NCBI RefSeq assembly: GCF_039832105.1
Contig: NZ_JBDOHS010000005.1
Location: forward strand, 130,487-194,486
Reading direction: 5' to 3'
Length of the DNA stretch: 64,000 bases
Origin: Dorea_A sp016295505
Lineage (GTDB): Bacteria > Bacillota > Clostridia > Lachnospirales > Lachnospiraceae
Part shown: in pieces, positions 1-6,970 of the stretch
How the letters are laid out: each line of letters begins with the position of its first letter
How positions within the stretch are numbered: the first letter of the stretch is position 1
Made by a program: the position numbers and the translations under genes
Notes under the pieces: model-generated
What the model was told of the DNA's origin: nothing
Seen by the model: the letters and a program-made list of their open reading frames with translations, nothing else
Database searches by the model: none

Positions 1-699
1 CAGAGATTCCGGTTGTCTGATAAAGATCTCCTTTACCGTACCCTCATCTGCAATTTTTCCATGCTCCAGGATACAGGCTTTATTGCAGGCTTTTCTTACA
101 ACTTCCATCTGATGCGTCACGATGACGATCGTTATGCCGATTTTCTGATTAATCTCCATCAGAAGGTCGAGAATAGAATTTGTAGTCTTAGGATCCAGAG
201 CCGATGTTGCCTCATCACAAAGTAAAATTTTAGGATCCATAGTCAACGCCCTTGCAACAGCAACTCTTTGTTTCTGTCCACCACTGAGATTTCTTGGTCT
301 GACATTCATCTTATCCGTCAGTCCAACCAGTTCCAGCAGGCTTTTTACCTTTTTATCGATCTCTTCCTTTGAATATTTCCAGCATTGCATCGGAAGAGCA
401 ATATTCTGATATACGGTCTCACGTTCAAGAAGGGAAAACTGTTGAAATATCATGCCAACATGACGTCTGAATTCTCTTAATTCTTTTTCTTTCATATTTT
501 TAATTTCACAGCCATCCACCATAAGGCTTCCCTCCTGGTATGATGTTAATCCATTGATACAACGCAATAACGTTGATTTTCCGGCACCGCTGCGTCCTAC
601 CAGTGCATAGATATCTCCATCTTCTATGGTAAGATTAATATCTTCCAAAACACTGGTTCCATCTTCCCATACTTTTTTTAAATTCTTTATTTCAATCAA
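1..699 (-). CDS. metN: MetN-like ABC transporter ATP-binding protein (3' end off window)
   Basis: ATPase of an importer of the methionine/amino-acid class. The frame starts at a TTG (697-699) preceded by AGGAGGAAG and stays open to the window edge, giving 233 residues. Visible motifs are Walker A GRSGAGKST (about residues 35-43), a Q-loop FQQFSLL, signature LSGGQKQR, Walker B ILLCDEATSALDP and a switch-loop His in VTHQMEVV. The wording around ALPMQ and VTHQMEVV is typical of MetN; the C-terminal NIL domain that would settle this lies outside the window, as would the permease and binding protein. A palindromic operator shared with the yjiM promoter lies about 90 bp upstream. Another polar amino-acid importer ATPase is the alternative. 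Confidence 0.85.
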   Translation of the reverse strand, partial: MIEIKNLKKVWEDGTSVLEDINLTIEDGDIYALVGRSGAGKSTLLRCINGLTSYQEGSLMVDGCEIKNMKEKELREFRRHVGMIFQQFSLLERETVYQNIALPMQCWKYSKEEIDKKVKSLLELVGLTDKMNVRPRNLSGGQKQRVAVARALTMDPKILLCDEATSALDPKTTNSILDLLMEINQKIGITIVIVTHQMEVVRKACNKACILEHGKIADEGTVKEIFIRQPESL

Positions 700-786
700 T
701 GTTCTTCCTCCTTATTCAACACTCTAACTATTTTATTGATAATCTCCCTTCATTTCATCATTTACTCTTCCAATATTCTCCAGCGT

Positions 787-807
787 GATTGTGCACAATG
801 CACAATC
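787..807. promoter_or_regulatory. Palindromic operator upstream of metN-like gene
   Basis: A perfect inverted repeat of 9-bp arms around a 3-bp centre; the core at 789-805 reads TTGTGCA-CAA-TGCACAA. A weak -10 for the metN-like gene (TAAAAT on the minus strand, 730-735) would place the centre near -74. A near-identical element lies at 2212-2228 upstream of yjiM. An extra half site TTGTGCA is at 822-828. Binding by the neighbouring PucR-type regulator is inferred, not shown. Confidence 0.6.
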
Positions 808-930
808 TGTACTTTTGATTTTTGTGCACTTATTTATATTATTAATAAATACACTGTGTATATTTGCATTATCTATAGTACTTGACTCCATATTACATTC
901 ACAATAACCGGTAAAATCCGCTCCTGCAGA

Positions 931-961
931 AAAAAACACCCATCTTTGCGATGAGTGTTTT
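931..961 (-). terminator. Intrinsic terminator of yjiM-like gene
   Basis: On the minus strand a stem of about 12 bp (AAAACACTCATC with GATGGGTGTTTT, one G-T pair) and a 5-nt loop run into a T tract, just after the stop codon of the gene ending at 968. Confidence 0.85.
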
Positions 962-967
962 CATTTT

Positions 968-2122
968 CTATTCAAGCATTTCAATAAATGCGGCCATTCT
1001 TGTATTCAGTTGTGCGACATCTCCCTGCGAGTAATCGGTAACCACATCCAGATAAGGAATGTGCTTTTCTTCATTGACAAAATTACGTACACTGATAGAT
1101 TCCATATGTACAGAATGGCAGCCGGTCAGGATCATCTCCACGACACCATCGACTTTAAATTCATCAATCATTCTTCCCAGAAGTTCAATACGATGATCAT
1201 TCGGTGTCATAATTGCACAGCCAATGGTGAAGTATTTTTCTGCAATCGCCTCATAAACATCCGGATTGTTCTCATCCACCTGCTTATCAATCACTTTTGC
1301 ACCTGTACAGTTTTCAAAAGCTACTACTACACCACCGTTATCCTCGATTGCTTTCACCACTTTTTTGGAGTCTCCTCCGATCGGGCATCCTGTGACCAGA
1401 ATACGGGGTCTCTTTTCCCGCTTTGGTTTATTCTCGTACTCTTCCAGTATCTGCTTCGTCAAAGCATCAAGCTCTCCCGGAACTTTTTCTATCTCCAGCT
1501 TATATTTACTGCCATATAACACATCCAGAAGCTCCATCCCCATGATCGGTACAGGATCCAGCTTCATCACTTCATACAGCCGCTTTAAAGCACTTCTTCT
1601 GGCATTCTCCATACGAATTGCCCGTCTGATATCTTCTTCTGTAATGACAACCTGAAATTTTTCTTCCAGATAATGCTGCAGACGAATGATCTCCTGTTTC
1701 CAGAGTCCCAGTCCGTTTTTTGATTGTGTGTTCGGCAGTTCCATTACATATACATCTTTAAACTCCGAAAGCATCTCATACATTTTCTTTTTCCCATCAC
1801 AGGTCGTCTCTCCAACAACCAGATCTGAGAAATAAAAGTAAGGACACTTATCCGAAATCGCAAATCCATAACTTGACTTGACAAGCGGACAGATGTTCTT
1901 GGGCAGAACCGTTTCTGCAATCTGAACCGTTTCTTCCGACGAAGAACACAATCCAACCGGAACTGCTCCCATTGCAACTGCTATTTCCCTCGGAAAATAG
2001 GAACAGTATGCTCCGATTACGGGAATCTGTCGTTCCTTGAATTCTTTAATCGTCAAAAACGACTTCTTTTTCTGTTCTGCAAACTCTTCAAATATTTCAG
2101 GTAATTCTTTTATTACTTCCAT
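968..2122 (-). CDS. yjiM: YjiM-type double-cubane-cluster protein (2-hydroxyacyl-CoA dehydratase D family)
   Basis: 384 residues, the usual length for YjiM relatives in the HgdB/FldC superfamily. Members of this branch carry a double-cubane [8Fe-9S] cluster and are reduced by an ATP-dependent activator of the HgdC/YjiL type, allowing low-potential reductions; the physiological substrate is generally unknown. Conserved stretches include the CSYFPREI region near residue 40, a central block SSYGFAISDKCPYFYFSD and VVGETTCDGKKKMYE, TGCPIGG near 245 and ENCTGAK near 270, with cysteines in each. The ATG start has a good ribosome site (AGAGGAGA). No activator ATPase gene is seen in the window, so it must be elsewhere or just left of the edge. 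Own promoter and operator lie upstream. Confidence 0.85.
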   Translation of the reverse strand: MEVIKELPEIFEEFAEQKKKSFLTIKEFKERQIPVIGAYCSYFPREIAVAMGAVPVGLCSSSEETVQIAETVLPKNICPLVKSSYGFAISDKCPYFYFSDLVVGETTCDGKKKMYEMLSEFKDVYVMELPNTQSKNGLGLWKQEIIRLQHYLEEKFQVVITEEDIRRAIRMENARRSALKRLYEVMKLDPVPIMGMELLDVLYGSKYKLEIEKVPGELDALTKQILEEYENKPKREKRPRILVTGCPIGGDSKKVVKAIEDNGGVVVAFENCTGAKVIDKQVDENNPDVYEAIAEKYFTIGCAIMTPNDHRIELLGRMIDEFKVDGVVEMILTGCHSVHMESISVRNFVNEEKHIPYLDVVTDYSQGDVAQLNTRMAAFIEMLE

Positions 2123-2151
2123 TCTGTCTCTCCTCTAATACTATCACCTCT

Positions 2152-2180
2152 ATTCTAGCATACGCATTCCTCAAATCCAA
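2152..2180 (-). promoter_or_regulatory. Sigma-A promoter of yjiM-like gene
   Basis: On the minus strand -35 TTGGAT (2175-2180), 17-bp spacer, extended -10 TGC-TAGAAT (2152-2157). The start point would be near 2145, about 23 bp before the ATG. Confidence 0.6.
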
Positions 2181-2211
2181 TTTATTCTATGTACAAACCA
2201 TCACTCTTCGA

Positions 2212-2228
2212 TTAGGCACAATGCACAA
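2212..2228. promoter_or_regulatory. Second copy of the TTGTGCA-type operator
   Basis: Reads TTAGGCA-CAA-TGCACAA: one perfect half, one half with two changes, and the same centre as the element at 789-805. Its centre falls about 75 bp before the predicted start point of the yjiM-like gene, an activator-like distance. It sits right next to the stop codon of the PucR-type gene. Confidence 0.55.
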
Positions 2229-3449
2229 TTATTCCATATTTTCCTGTTCCTGCAGCACGATACTGATCATCAGCTGCCTTGCAATCTTCGGGTCATTGAT
2301 ATCTACTCCCAGTATCTCATTGATCTTGGATAGCCGGTATATCATAGTATTACGATGAATATACAGATGCTTTGATGTCATACTGACATTATTGCCATGC
2401 AATAAATACTCTTTCAGTGTATTGTAGAATTCCGTTCCTTTCACCTGATCTTCCTGTTTCAGACGATTCAAAGGCTGTTCCAGATAACGCGCATTTCCTA
2501 TAAAAGGCGCTGCACAGGAACAGACAATCTGGATGTAATAATCATATTCCTGATGAAGATTCTGTTCCGCATGTGTCTTTTCTCCGATCCGGAGCGCCTG
2601 TGTAACCAGAAACTTCTTTTTTTCTATCAGATCAATATCATCAAATATTTCACTGACCGCACATACCATCTCGTAATTATCACACATGTCATTCAGCATG
2701 TAGATTAACTTTGCCTTCTGGTCTTCCATATAAATATCCGAAAATAAAGCAAATATGAGATTGTCCTTAATATATACAAAAGAATTCGGGTAAGTATCAA
2801 TCAGACTGTTTCCTGCTTTCTGAAGCCGAAGCACATGATCTTTCTTTAACTTCAAAACAGCAATCATAAACGGCTTCATCACATAGGCATCATACATCTT
2901 CTGTATCTCTTTTCCCCGAAGCCCGTCTCTTTCCTCGCCTTCAAACAGACTTCTTGCAATCATCCGTCGGATGGTAGATGAATGATAATGTACCCTGACA
3001 CCCTGCCTTTCAAAAATCATCCCAAGCGCCTGGCAAACGATGTCATTCACCTGACCCAAAACAGGCGCATCTTCTAGGTCATCATCCTCCGGAATCAGAA
3101 TGCAGAAACCCTCTGTATTTCCTTTTACTTCAATCGTATTGACCTCACAGTATTTTTCTTCTGCTTTCAAATGCAGGGATGACGCCTTCTCTCCGGTTTC
3201 TTTCACTTCCACACATTGAGATATCAGACTGATGATGGTATCATGTCTGTCCGCTTCTTCCTTCGAAACCGGATTATTATCAGATAATCCGGCTGAAACA
3301 GCGAGCACCTTTCCTCCGATATCGACAATCACAAAGGATACTCCTGTATAATCCGCAATCATATCAATAATCTTCTGAATGTTACATTCTGAACTTACCG
3401 TTTCAAACACTTTTCTATAACATATATTGATATCAAACTTTTTCTTCAT
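2229..3449 (-). CDS. PucR/CdaR-family transcriptional regulator
   Basis: 406 residues from ATG 3449; an in-frame GTG at 3455 would add two residues but is only 4 nt from the GGGG of the ribosome site. The C terminus carries the PucR-type helix-turn-helix (about residues 350-400; SKHLYIHRNTMIYRLSKI), and the N-terminal 150 residues resemble the sensing domain of this family. Regulators of this class typically act as metabolite-responsive activators of neighbouring catabolic genes. Its location directly upstream of the yjiM-like gene, with matching palindromes before yjiM and metN, makes those two genes its likely targets (inference). The ligand cannot be read from sequence. Confidence 0.8.
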   Translation of the reverse strand: MKKKFDINICYRKVFETVSSECNIQKIIDMIADYTGVSFVIVDIGGKVLAVSAGLSDNNPVSKEEADRHDTIISLISQCVEVKETGEKASSLHLKAEEKYCEVNTIEVKGNTEGFCILIPEDDDLEDAPVLGQVNDIVCQALGMIFERQGVRVHYHSSTIRRMIARSLFEGEERDGLRGKEIQKMYDAYVMKPFMIAVLKLKKDHVLRLQKAGNSLIDTYPNSFVYIKDNLIFALFSDIYMEDQKAKLIYMLNDMCDNYEMVCAVSEIFDDIDLIEKKKFLVTQALRIGEKTHAEQNLHQEYDYYIQIVCSCAAPFIGNARYLEQPLNRLKQEDQVKGTEFYNTLKEYLLHGNNVSMTSKHLYIHRNTMIYRLSKINEILGVDINDPKIARQLMISIVLQEQENME

Positions 3450-3493
3450 GTGCACATGACCCCGTTTTTTGCAATATCTGCATACTACTTTTC

Positions 3494-3523
3494 ATTATAT
3501 TCAACGCAAAAAACCATGTCCAA
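3494..3523 (-). promoter_or_regulatory. Promoter of PucR-type regulator
   Basis: Minus strand -35 TTGGAC (3518-3523), 18-bp spacer, -10 TATAAT (3494-3499). The palindrome ATGTGCACAT overlaps the start codon region (3448-3457) and resembles fused operator halves, a possible autoregulatory contact. Confidence 0.55.
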
Positions 3524-3561
3524 TCGGTATTGTCAATAATACGCACTGTTTATAGCTATCA

Positions 3562-4971
3562 TCAATTGATCGTTCCAGAATTATCCCGGGTCAGATTCTT
3601 GATCCATTTGTAACTGAAGAACCGGCTGACGGACATCGGTATCTTGATCACTTCATCACTCATCAATATAACATACACGATCTGTACACTCGCATGGAAC
3701 TTAAATGCCGCAATTGCTCCAAAGATAATCGAAAAGCACCACATTCCTCCAAGGTCCACGACAAGCCCGTATTTTGTATCTCCCCCGGACCTGAGAACTC
3801 CCACGATCAACGTTGTATTGATCGACATGCAGAGTGAAAAATAAGACATGACAAAAAACATGAATTTCATATATCCCTGTGCTTCTGCCGATAGTGTCAT
3901 AAATCTGACTGCAATCGGAGAAGCAATCAGTATCATACATCCACCTGCCAGTCCGGTCAGAATGCTGAGTTTTAAGAACTTTCTTCCATATGCTTTTGCA
4001 AGCTCATACTGTTTTTCCCCGATGGTTTTCCCAAGATAGATTGCTGTCGCGTTCGATACACCAAAGCACACAACCAACGCCAGCTGTCTTGCCACCTGTG
4101 CAACCGAGTTCGCAGCTACTGCCGCACTGCCCAGATGACCGATAATTGCTGCATTTGTCGATGTTCCTAACCCCCACAAAAGTTCATTGATAATTACCGG
4201 TACTGCATACGTCAGGAAATCTTTAAAGAGAATTTTATCGACCTTTACCATGTCACGCACATGGAAATGTACGACTTTATTCCTGTTTTTTGCATACCAG
4301 ATGACGATCAAAAGCTCCAGTATTCTGGATACCAACGTTGCAATTGCCGCTCCTTTGATTCCAAGTTCCGGAAATCCAAACAGACCAAAGATCAACACGG
4401 CATTTAACACAATGTTGGTAAGAAGGGAGATTGCGTATACCACCGTAGCGATCAGTACTCTCTCGATACTTCTCATGGTGTTTAGATAAATCTGTGTGAT
4501 ACACATCAGAATATAGGATAACGCAACGATTCTCAGATATTTCGCGCCTTCTGCAATCACCACTTTATCATTGGTGAAGATTCTTAAAAGTTGTACCGGA
4601 CACACTTCTGCTGCAATCGTAAAAATGATTCCGGCAGTCACTGCCGCACTCATTGCCATTCCCATGATCTTCTCAATCGAACGGGTATCTTTCTTTCCCC
4701 AGTACTGTGCATTCAGAACCGTTGCTCCGGAATTAATCCCGAACAGGAATAATGTCATCACAAACTGAATCTGGCCTGCCAGAGAGGAGCCTGACAGTAC
4801 TTTTTCTCCCACACGCCCGAGCATCAGTACATCCGTTGCCGTAACCCCCACATTGATCAGGTTCTGCAGTGCCATCGGTATGATCAGACTGAAAACATGC
4901 ATATAAAAACCTTTCCAGTTGATATTTAACTGATCTTCTTTTTCCCTTTCGGAAGCCCAATTCCCTATCAT
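3562..4971 (-). CDS. MATE-family efflux transporter
   Basis: 469 residues with about 12 hydrophobic segments arranged as two related halves, the normal length for MATE Na+/H+-coupled drug or metabolite exporters in the cytoplasmic membrane. Typical features are the N-terminal IPMALQNLINVGVTATDVLMLGRVG and the central GLGTSTNAAIIGHLG blocks. The ATG is preceded by AGGGGATA at suitable spacing. It ends 112 bp before the PucR-type start and runs in the same direction, but a separate promoter precedes that regulator. Substrate unknown. It is one of three MATE genes in the window, which differ clearly in sequence. Confidence 0.9.
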   Translation of the reverse strand: MIGNWASEREKEDQLNINWKGFYMHVFSLIIPMALQNLINVGVTATDVLMLGRVGEKVLSGSSLAGQIQFVMTLFLFGINSGATVLNAQYWGKKDTRSIEKIMGMAMSAAVTAGIIFTIAAEVCPVQLLRIFTNDKVVIAEGAKYLRIVALSYILMCITQIYLNTMRSIERVLIATVVYAISLLTNIVLNAVLIFGLFGFPELGIKGAAIATLVSRILELLIVIWYAKNRNKVVHFHVRDMVKVDKILFKDFLTYAVPVIINELLWGLGTSTNAAIIGHLGSAAVAANSVAQVARQLALVVCFGVSNATAIYLGKTIGEKQYELAKAYGRKFLKLSILTGLAGGCMILIASPIAVRFMTLSAEAQGYMKFMFFVMSYFSLCMSINTTLIVGVLRSGGDTKYGLVVDLGGMWCFSIIFGAIAAFKFHASVQIVYVILMSDEVIKIPMSVSRFFSYKWIKNLTRDNSGTIN

Positions 4972-5037
4972 TTCTGTATCCCCTTTTTGCTCTCAAGCAT
5001 ACTTTTACGATTTTTCCTACGTTATGATATCAAAAGT

Positions 5038-5062
5038 AATGGGACTGTAAAACAGCCCCATT
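5038..5062 (-). terminator. Terminator of the ridA-mrp operon
   Basis: Minus-strand hairpin AATGGGGCTG-TTTTA-CAGTCCCATT with one mismatch, followed by a short T-rich run; lies 18 bp after the mrp stop. Confidence 0.6.
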
Positions 5063-5079
5063 CTGTAACATGGATTCCA

Positions 5080-5913
5080 TTATATCTTGTTTACCGCTGC
5101 TGCCAGATACTCATTGCTGACCTCCGAGAAATTTTCATTTTCAACGGCTTCTGCAAGTCCCGCATCAATCGGCATCTTTCCAAGCACCGGAATTCCCAGC
5201 TCTGCAGCCACTTCATCAATATGGCTTTCTCCAAATACGGCAATCTTCTTTCCGCAGTCCGGACATACCAGGTAACTGTAGTTTTCTACGATTCCAAGTA
5301 CAGGAATGTTCATCTGTTCTGCCATATTGTACGCCTTTTTCACGATCATCTGCACCAGATCCTGTGGTGATGTAACGATGACAACTCCGTTCACCGGAAG
5401 TGACTGGAATACGGTAAGTGGAACGTCTCCGGTTCCGGGAGGCATGTCTACAAACAGATAATCTAGTTCTCCCCATGCCACGTCAGTCCAGAACTGTGTC
5501 ACAACTCCTGAGATCACCGGCCCTCTCCAGATCACCGGATCAGATTCATTCGGAAGAAGAAGATTTACAGACATGATCTCCGTTCCATCCTTTGCAATAC
5601 AAGGAAAGATCACTTCCTCGTTTCCTCCCGCCTTTTCATGAATTCCATACATCTTTGGAATGGAAGGTCCTGTAATATCAGCATCCAGGATTCCGACAGA
5701 GAATCCCTGCTCTTTCATCATTCTTGCCAGGGAAGCTGTTACCATAGACTTACCGACTCCGCCCTTTCCACTGACAACTGCAATTACATTTTTAATACTT
5801 GAATACTGATTGGCCGGCTTTTTAAAATCCTGTGGCTTGCTTCCGCAGGAATCTGCATGTGCACAACCGGCACAATCAGATGGAGAACATCCATTCTTCT
5901 GCTCTTCTGCCAT
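5080..5913 (-). CDS. mrp: Mrp/NBP35-family iron-sulfur carrier ATPase
   Basis: 277 residues. Members bind and transfer Fe-S clusters to apoproteins in the cytoplasm. The deviant Walker A SGKGGVGKS lies near residues 48-56 and the VDMPPGTGD block near 150. A C-terminal CPDCGK supplies the conserved CxxC that ligates the cluster across the dimer. A cysteine-rich N terminus (residues 9-28, five Cys) is an extra feature common in anaerobe versions and may bind a second cluster. The gene follows ridA by 24 bp with no terminator between, so the two are probably co-transcribed. Confidence 0.92.
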   Translation of the reverse strand: MAEEQKNGCSPSDCAGCAHADSCGSKPQDFKKPANQYSSIKNVIAVVSGKGGVGKSMVTASLARMMKEQGFSVGILDADITGPSIPKMYGIHEKAGGNEEVIFPCIAKDGTEIMSVNLLLPNESDPVIWRGPVISGVVTQFWTDVAWGELDYLFVDMPPGTGDVPLTVFQSLPVNGVVIVTSPQDLVQMIVKKAYNMAEQMNIPVLGIVENYSYLVCPDCGKKIAVFGESHIDEVAAELGIPVLGKMPIDAGLAEAVENENFSEVSNEYLAAAVNKI

Positions 5914-5937
5914 AACTATCTACCTCACTTTTTAATC

Positions 5938-6315
5938 TTATTCTTCCACTGCTGCGATCAGTTCCACTTCGCATTTCACACCCTTCGGAAGCGTCTTTAC
6001 TGCAACGCAGCTTCTGGCCGGTTTGGATGTAAAGTATTTTGCATATACTTCGTTAAATGCGGCAAAGTCTCCCATATCTGCCAGAAAACAGGTAGTCTTC
6101 AATACTTTGTCAAAAGATGTTCCTGCAGCTTTCAGTACTTCACCCAGATTCTTGCATACCTGCTCTGTCTGCTCTTCAATCGTCTCAGCCTCAACTGCAT
6201 CTACTTCCGGATTGATTGGAATCTGACCTGCGGAATAGAATATTCCGTTATGAACATATCCCTGAGAATATGGTCCCAATGCTTTTGGTGCTTTTTCTGT
6301 TGCTACTACTTTCAT
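5938..6315 (-). CDS. ridA: RidA family enamine/imine deaminase
   Basis: 125 residues from ATG 6315, chosen because AAAGGAGAGG lies just before it; the longer frame would start inside that site. RidA proteins hydrolyse reactive enamines released by PLP enzymes such as threonine dehydratase, protecting branched-chain metabolism. The family signature is visible: KAPKALGPYSQGY at the N terminus, SAGQIP near residue 33, and the active-site Arg in KPARSCVAVKTLPKG near residue 105. The start ATGA overlaps the stop of a short upstream frame (6312-6533), which suggests translational coupling to a gene that is now broken or unrecognised. Confidence 0.95.
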   Translation of the reverse strand: MKVVATEKAPKALGPYSQGYVHNGIFYSAGQIPINPEVDAVEAETIEEQTEQVCKNLGEVLKAAGTSFDKVLKTTCFLADMGDFAAFNEVYAKYFTSKPARSCVAVKTLPKGVKCEVELIAAVEE

Positions 6316-6533
6316 AATATTACCTCTCCTTTGCAATTTCTAATAATGTTTCTTACCAGTTCTTCCACTGTTTTACATTGTACTACCTCTACAGCCGGGT
6401 TATCAATAGCTTTTTTCAGTCTCCCATATAATCTGTCAGTTCTCTTCCGCTGTGACTGTACAGATACATCTGTGAATCCTGCTGACAGCGCATGCATAAA
6501 GTCCCAACTTCTACAGTGTACCGCGTATGATCA
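6312..6533 (-). pseudogene. Unidentified C-terminal gene remnant coupled to ridA
   Basis: A reading frame open from about 6533 ends in TGA overlapping the ridA ATG (ATGA), an arrangement normally seen for genuine operon partners. The last part includes RKRTDRLYGRLKKAIDNP and VEELVRNIIRN, which look like an ordinary folded protein end, not random sequence. No convincing start with a ribosome site is seen; an ATG at 6497 would give 61 residues. I do not recognise the family. It may be the tail of a gene whose upstream part has been deleted, or a small real protein. Confidence 0.35.
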
Positions 6534-6879
6534 TGTATTTCAACATTTTCTCAGATATCTCGATCAAAACGGAAGTTTTTTGTGTCCGGTTAATCAGGAA
6601 GATTTCAAATACACTTTATGGGCGTAGCAAGAAAATGTGAACAATTCTCCCCAATCAATCCGAGGTTTCGAATAAAAATATGGAGATCGACGGGCACTGA
6701 TATGAAATTATTTAGAGAATGCCCAATTATGATAAAAATAAATTGAATGATTTCAAAGGAACGTGAAAAAAGAGGATAAAAACAGAAGAAAATATTGTAA
6801 ACACCCATCTGAATGCTCCCACCAGAAGTTGATATCCCTGTGCCGATCTTAATTTCCTCTGTTTTGCCTGTCATCATAA
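6534..6879. other. Gene-poor stretch, no supported gene
   Basis: AT-rich sequence between the glgX terminator and the ridA-coupled remnant. A 104-codon minus frame (6605-6919) begins inside the terminator, lacks a ribosome site and has no family resemblance, so I do not call it. No RNA gene or repeat is apparent. Confidence 0.5.
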
Positions 6880-6934
6880 CATAAAACGAAAGCCGCTGCT
6901 CCACAGATAAGTCAATCATCTGTTTTGCAACGGC
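6880..6934 (-). terminator. Terminator of the kinase-regulator-glgX operon
   Basis: Minus-strand two-part hairpin: outer arms GCCGTTGC/GCAGCGGC and inner arms ACAGAT/ATCTGT, followed by TTTCGTTTT. Confidence 0.75.
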
Positions 6935-6970
6935 ACATCTTTATTTCTTCTTGTTCTTCTTCCAGTCCTT

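Noticed and set aside
733..939. 68-codon minus frame upstream of the metN-like gene
   Set aside because: No ribosome site, runs through the operator and terminator, odd composition.
3448..3457. ATGTGCACAT as a third operator
   Set aside because: Lacks the 3-bp centre and outer bases of the other two copies; mentioned only as a possible contact.
6605..6919. 104-codon minus frame between ridA and glgX
   Set aside because: Begins inside the glgX terminator hairpin, lacks a ribosome site and resembles no family.
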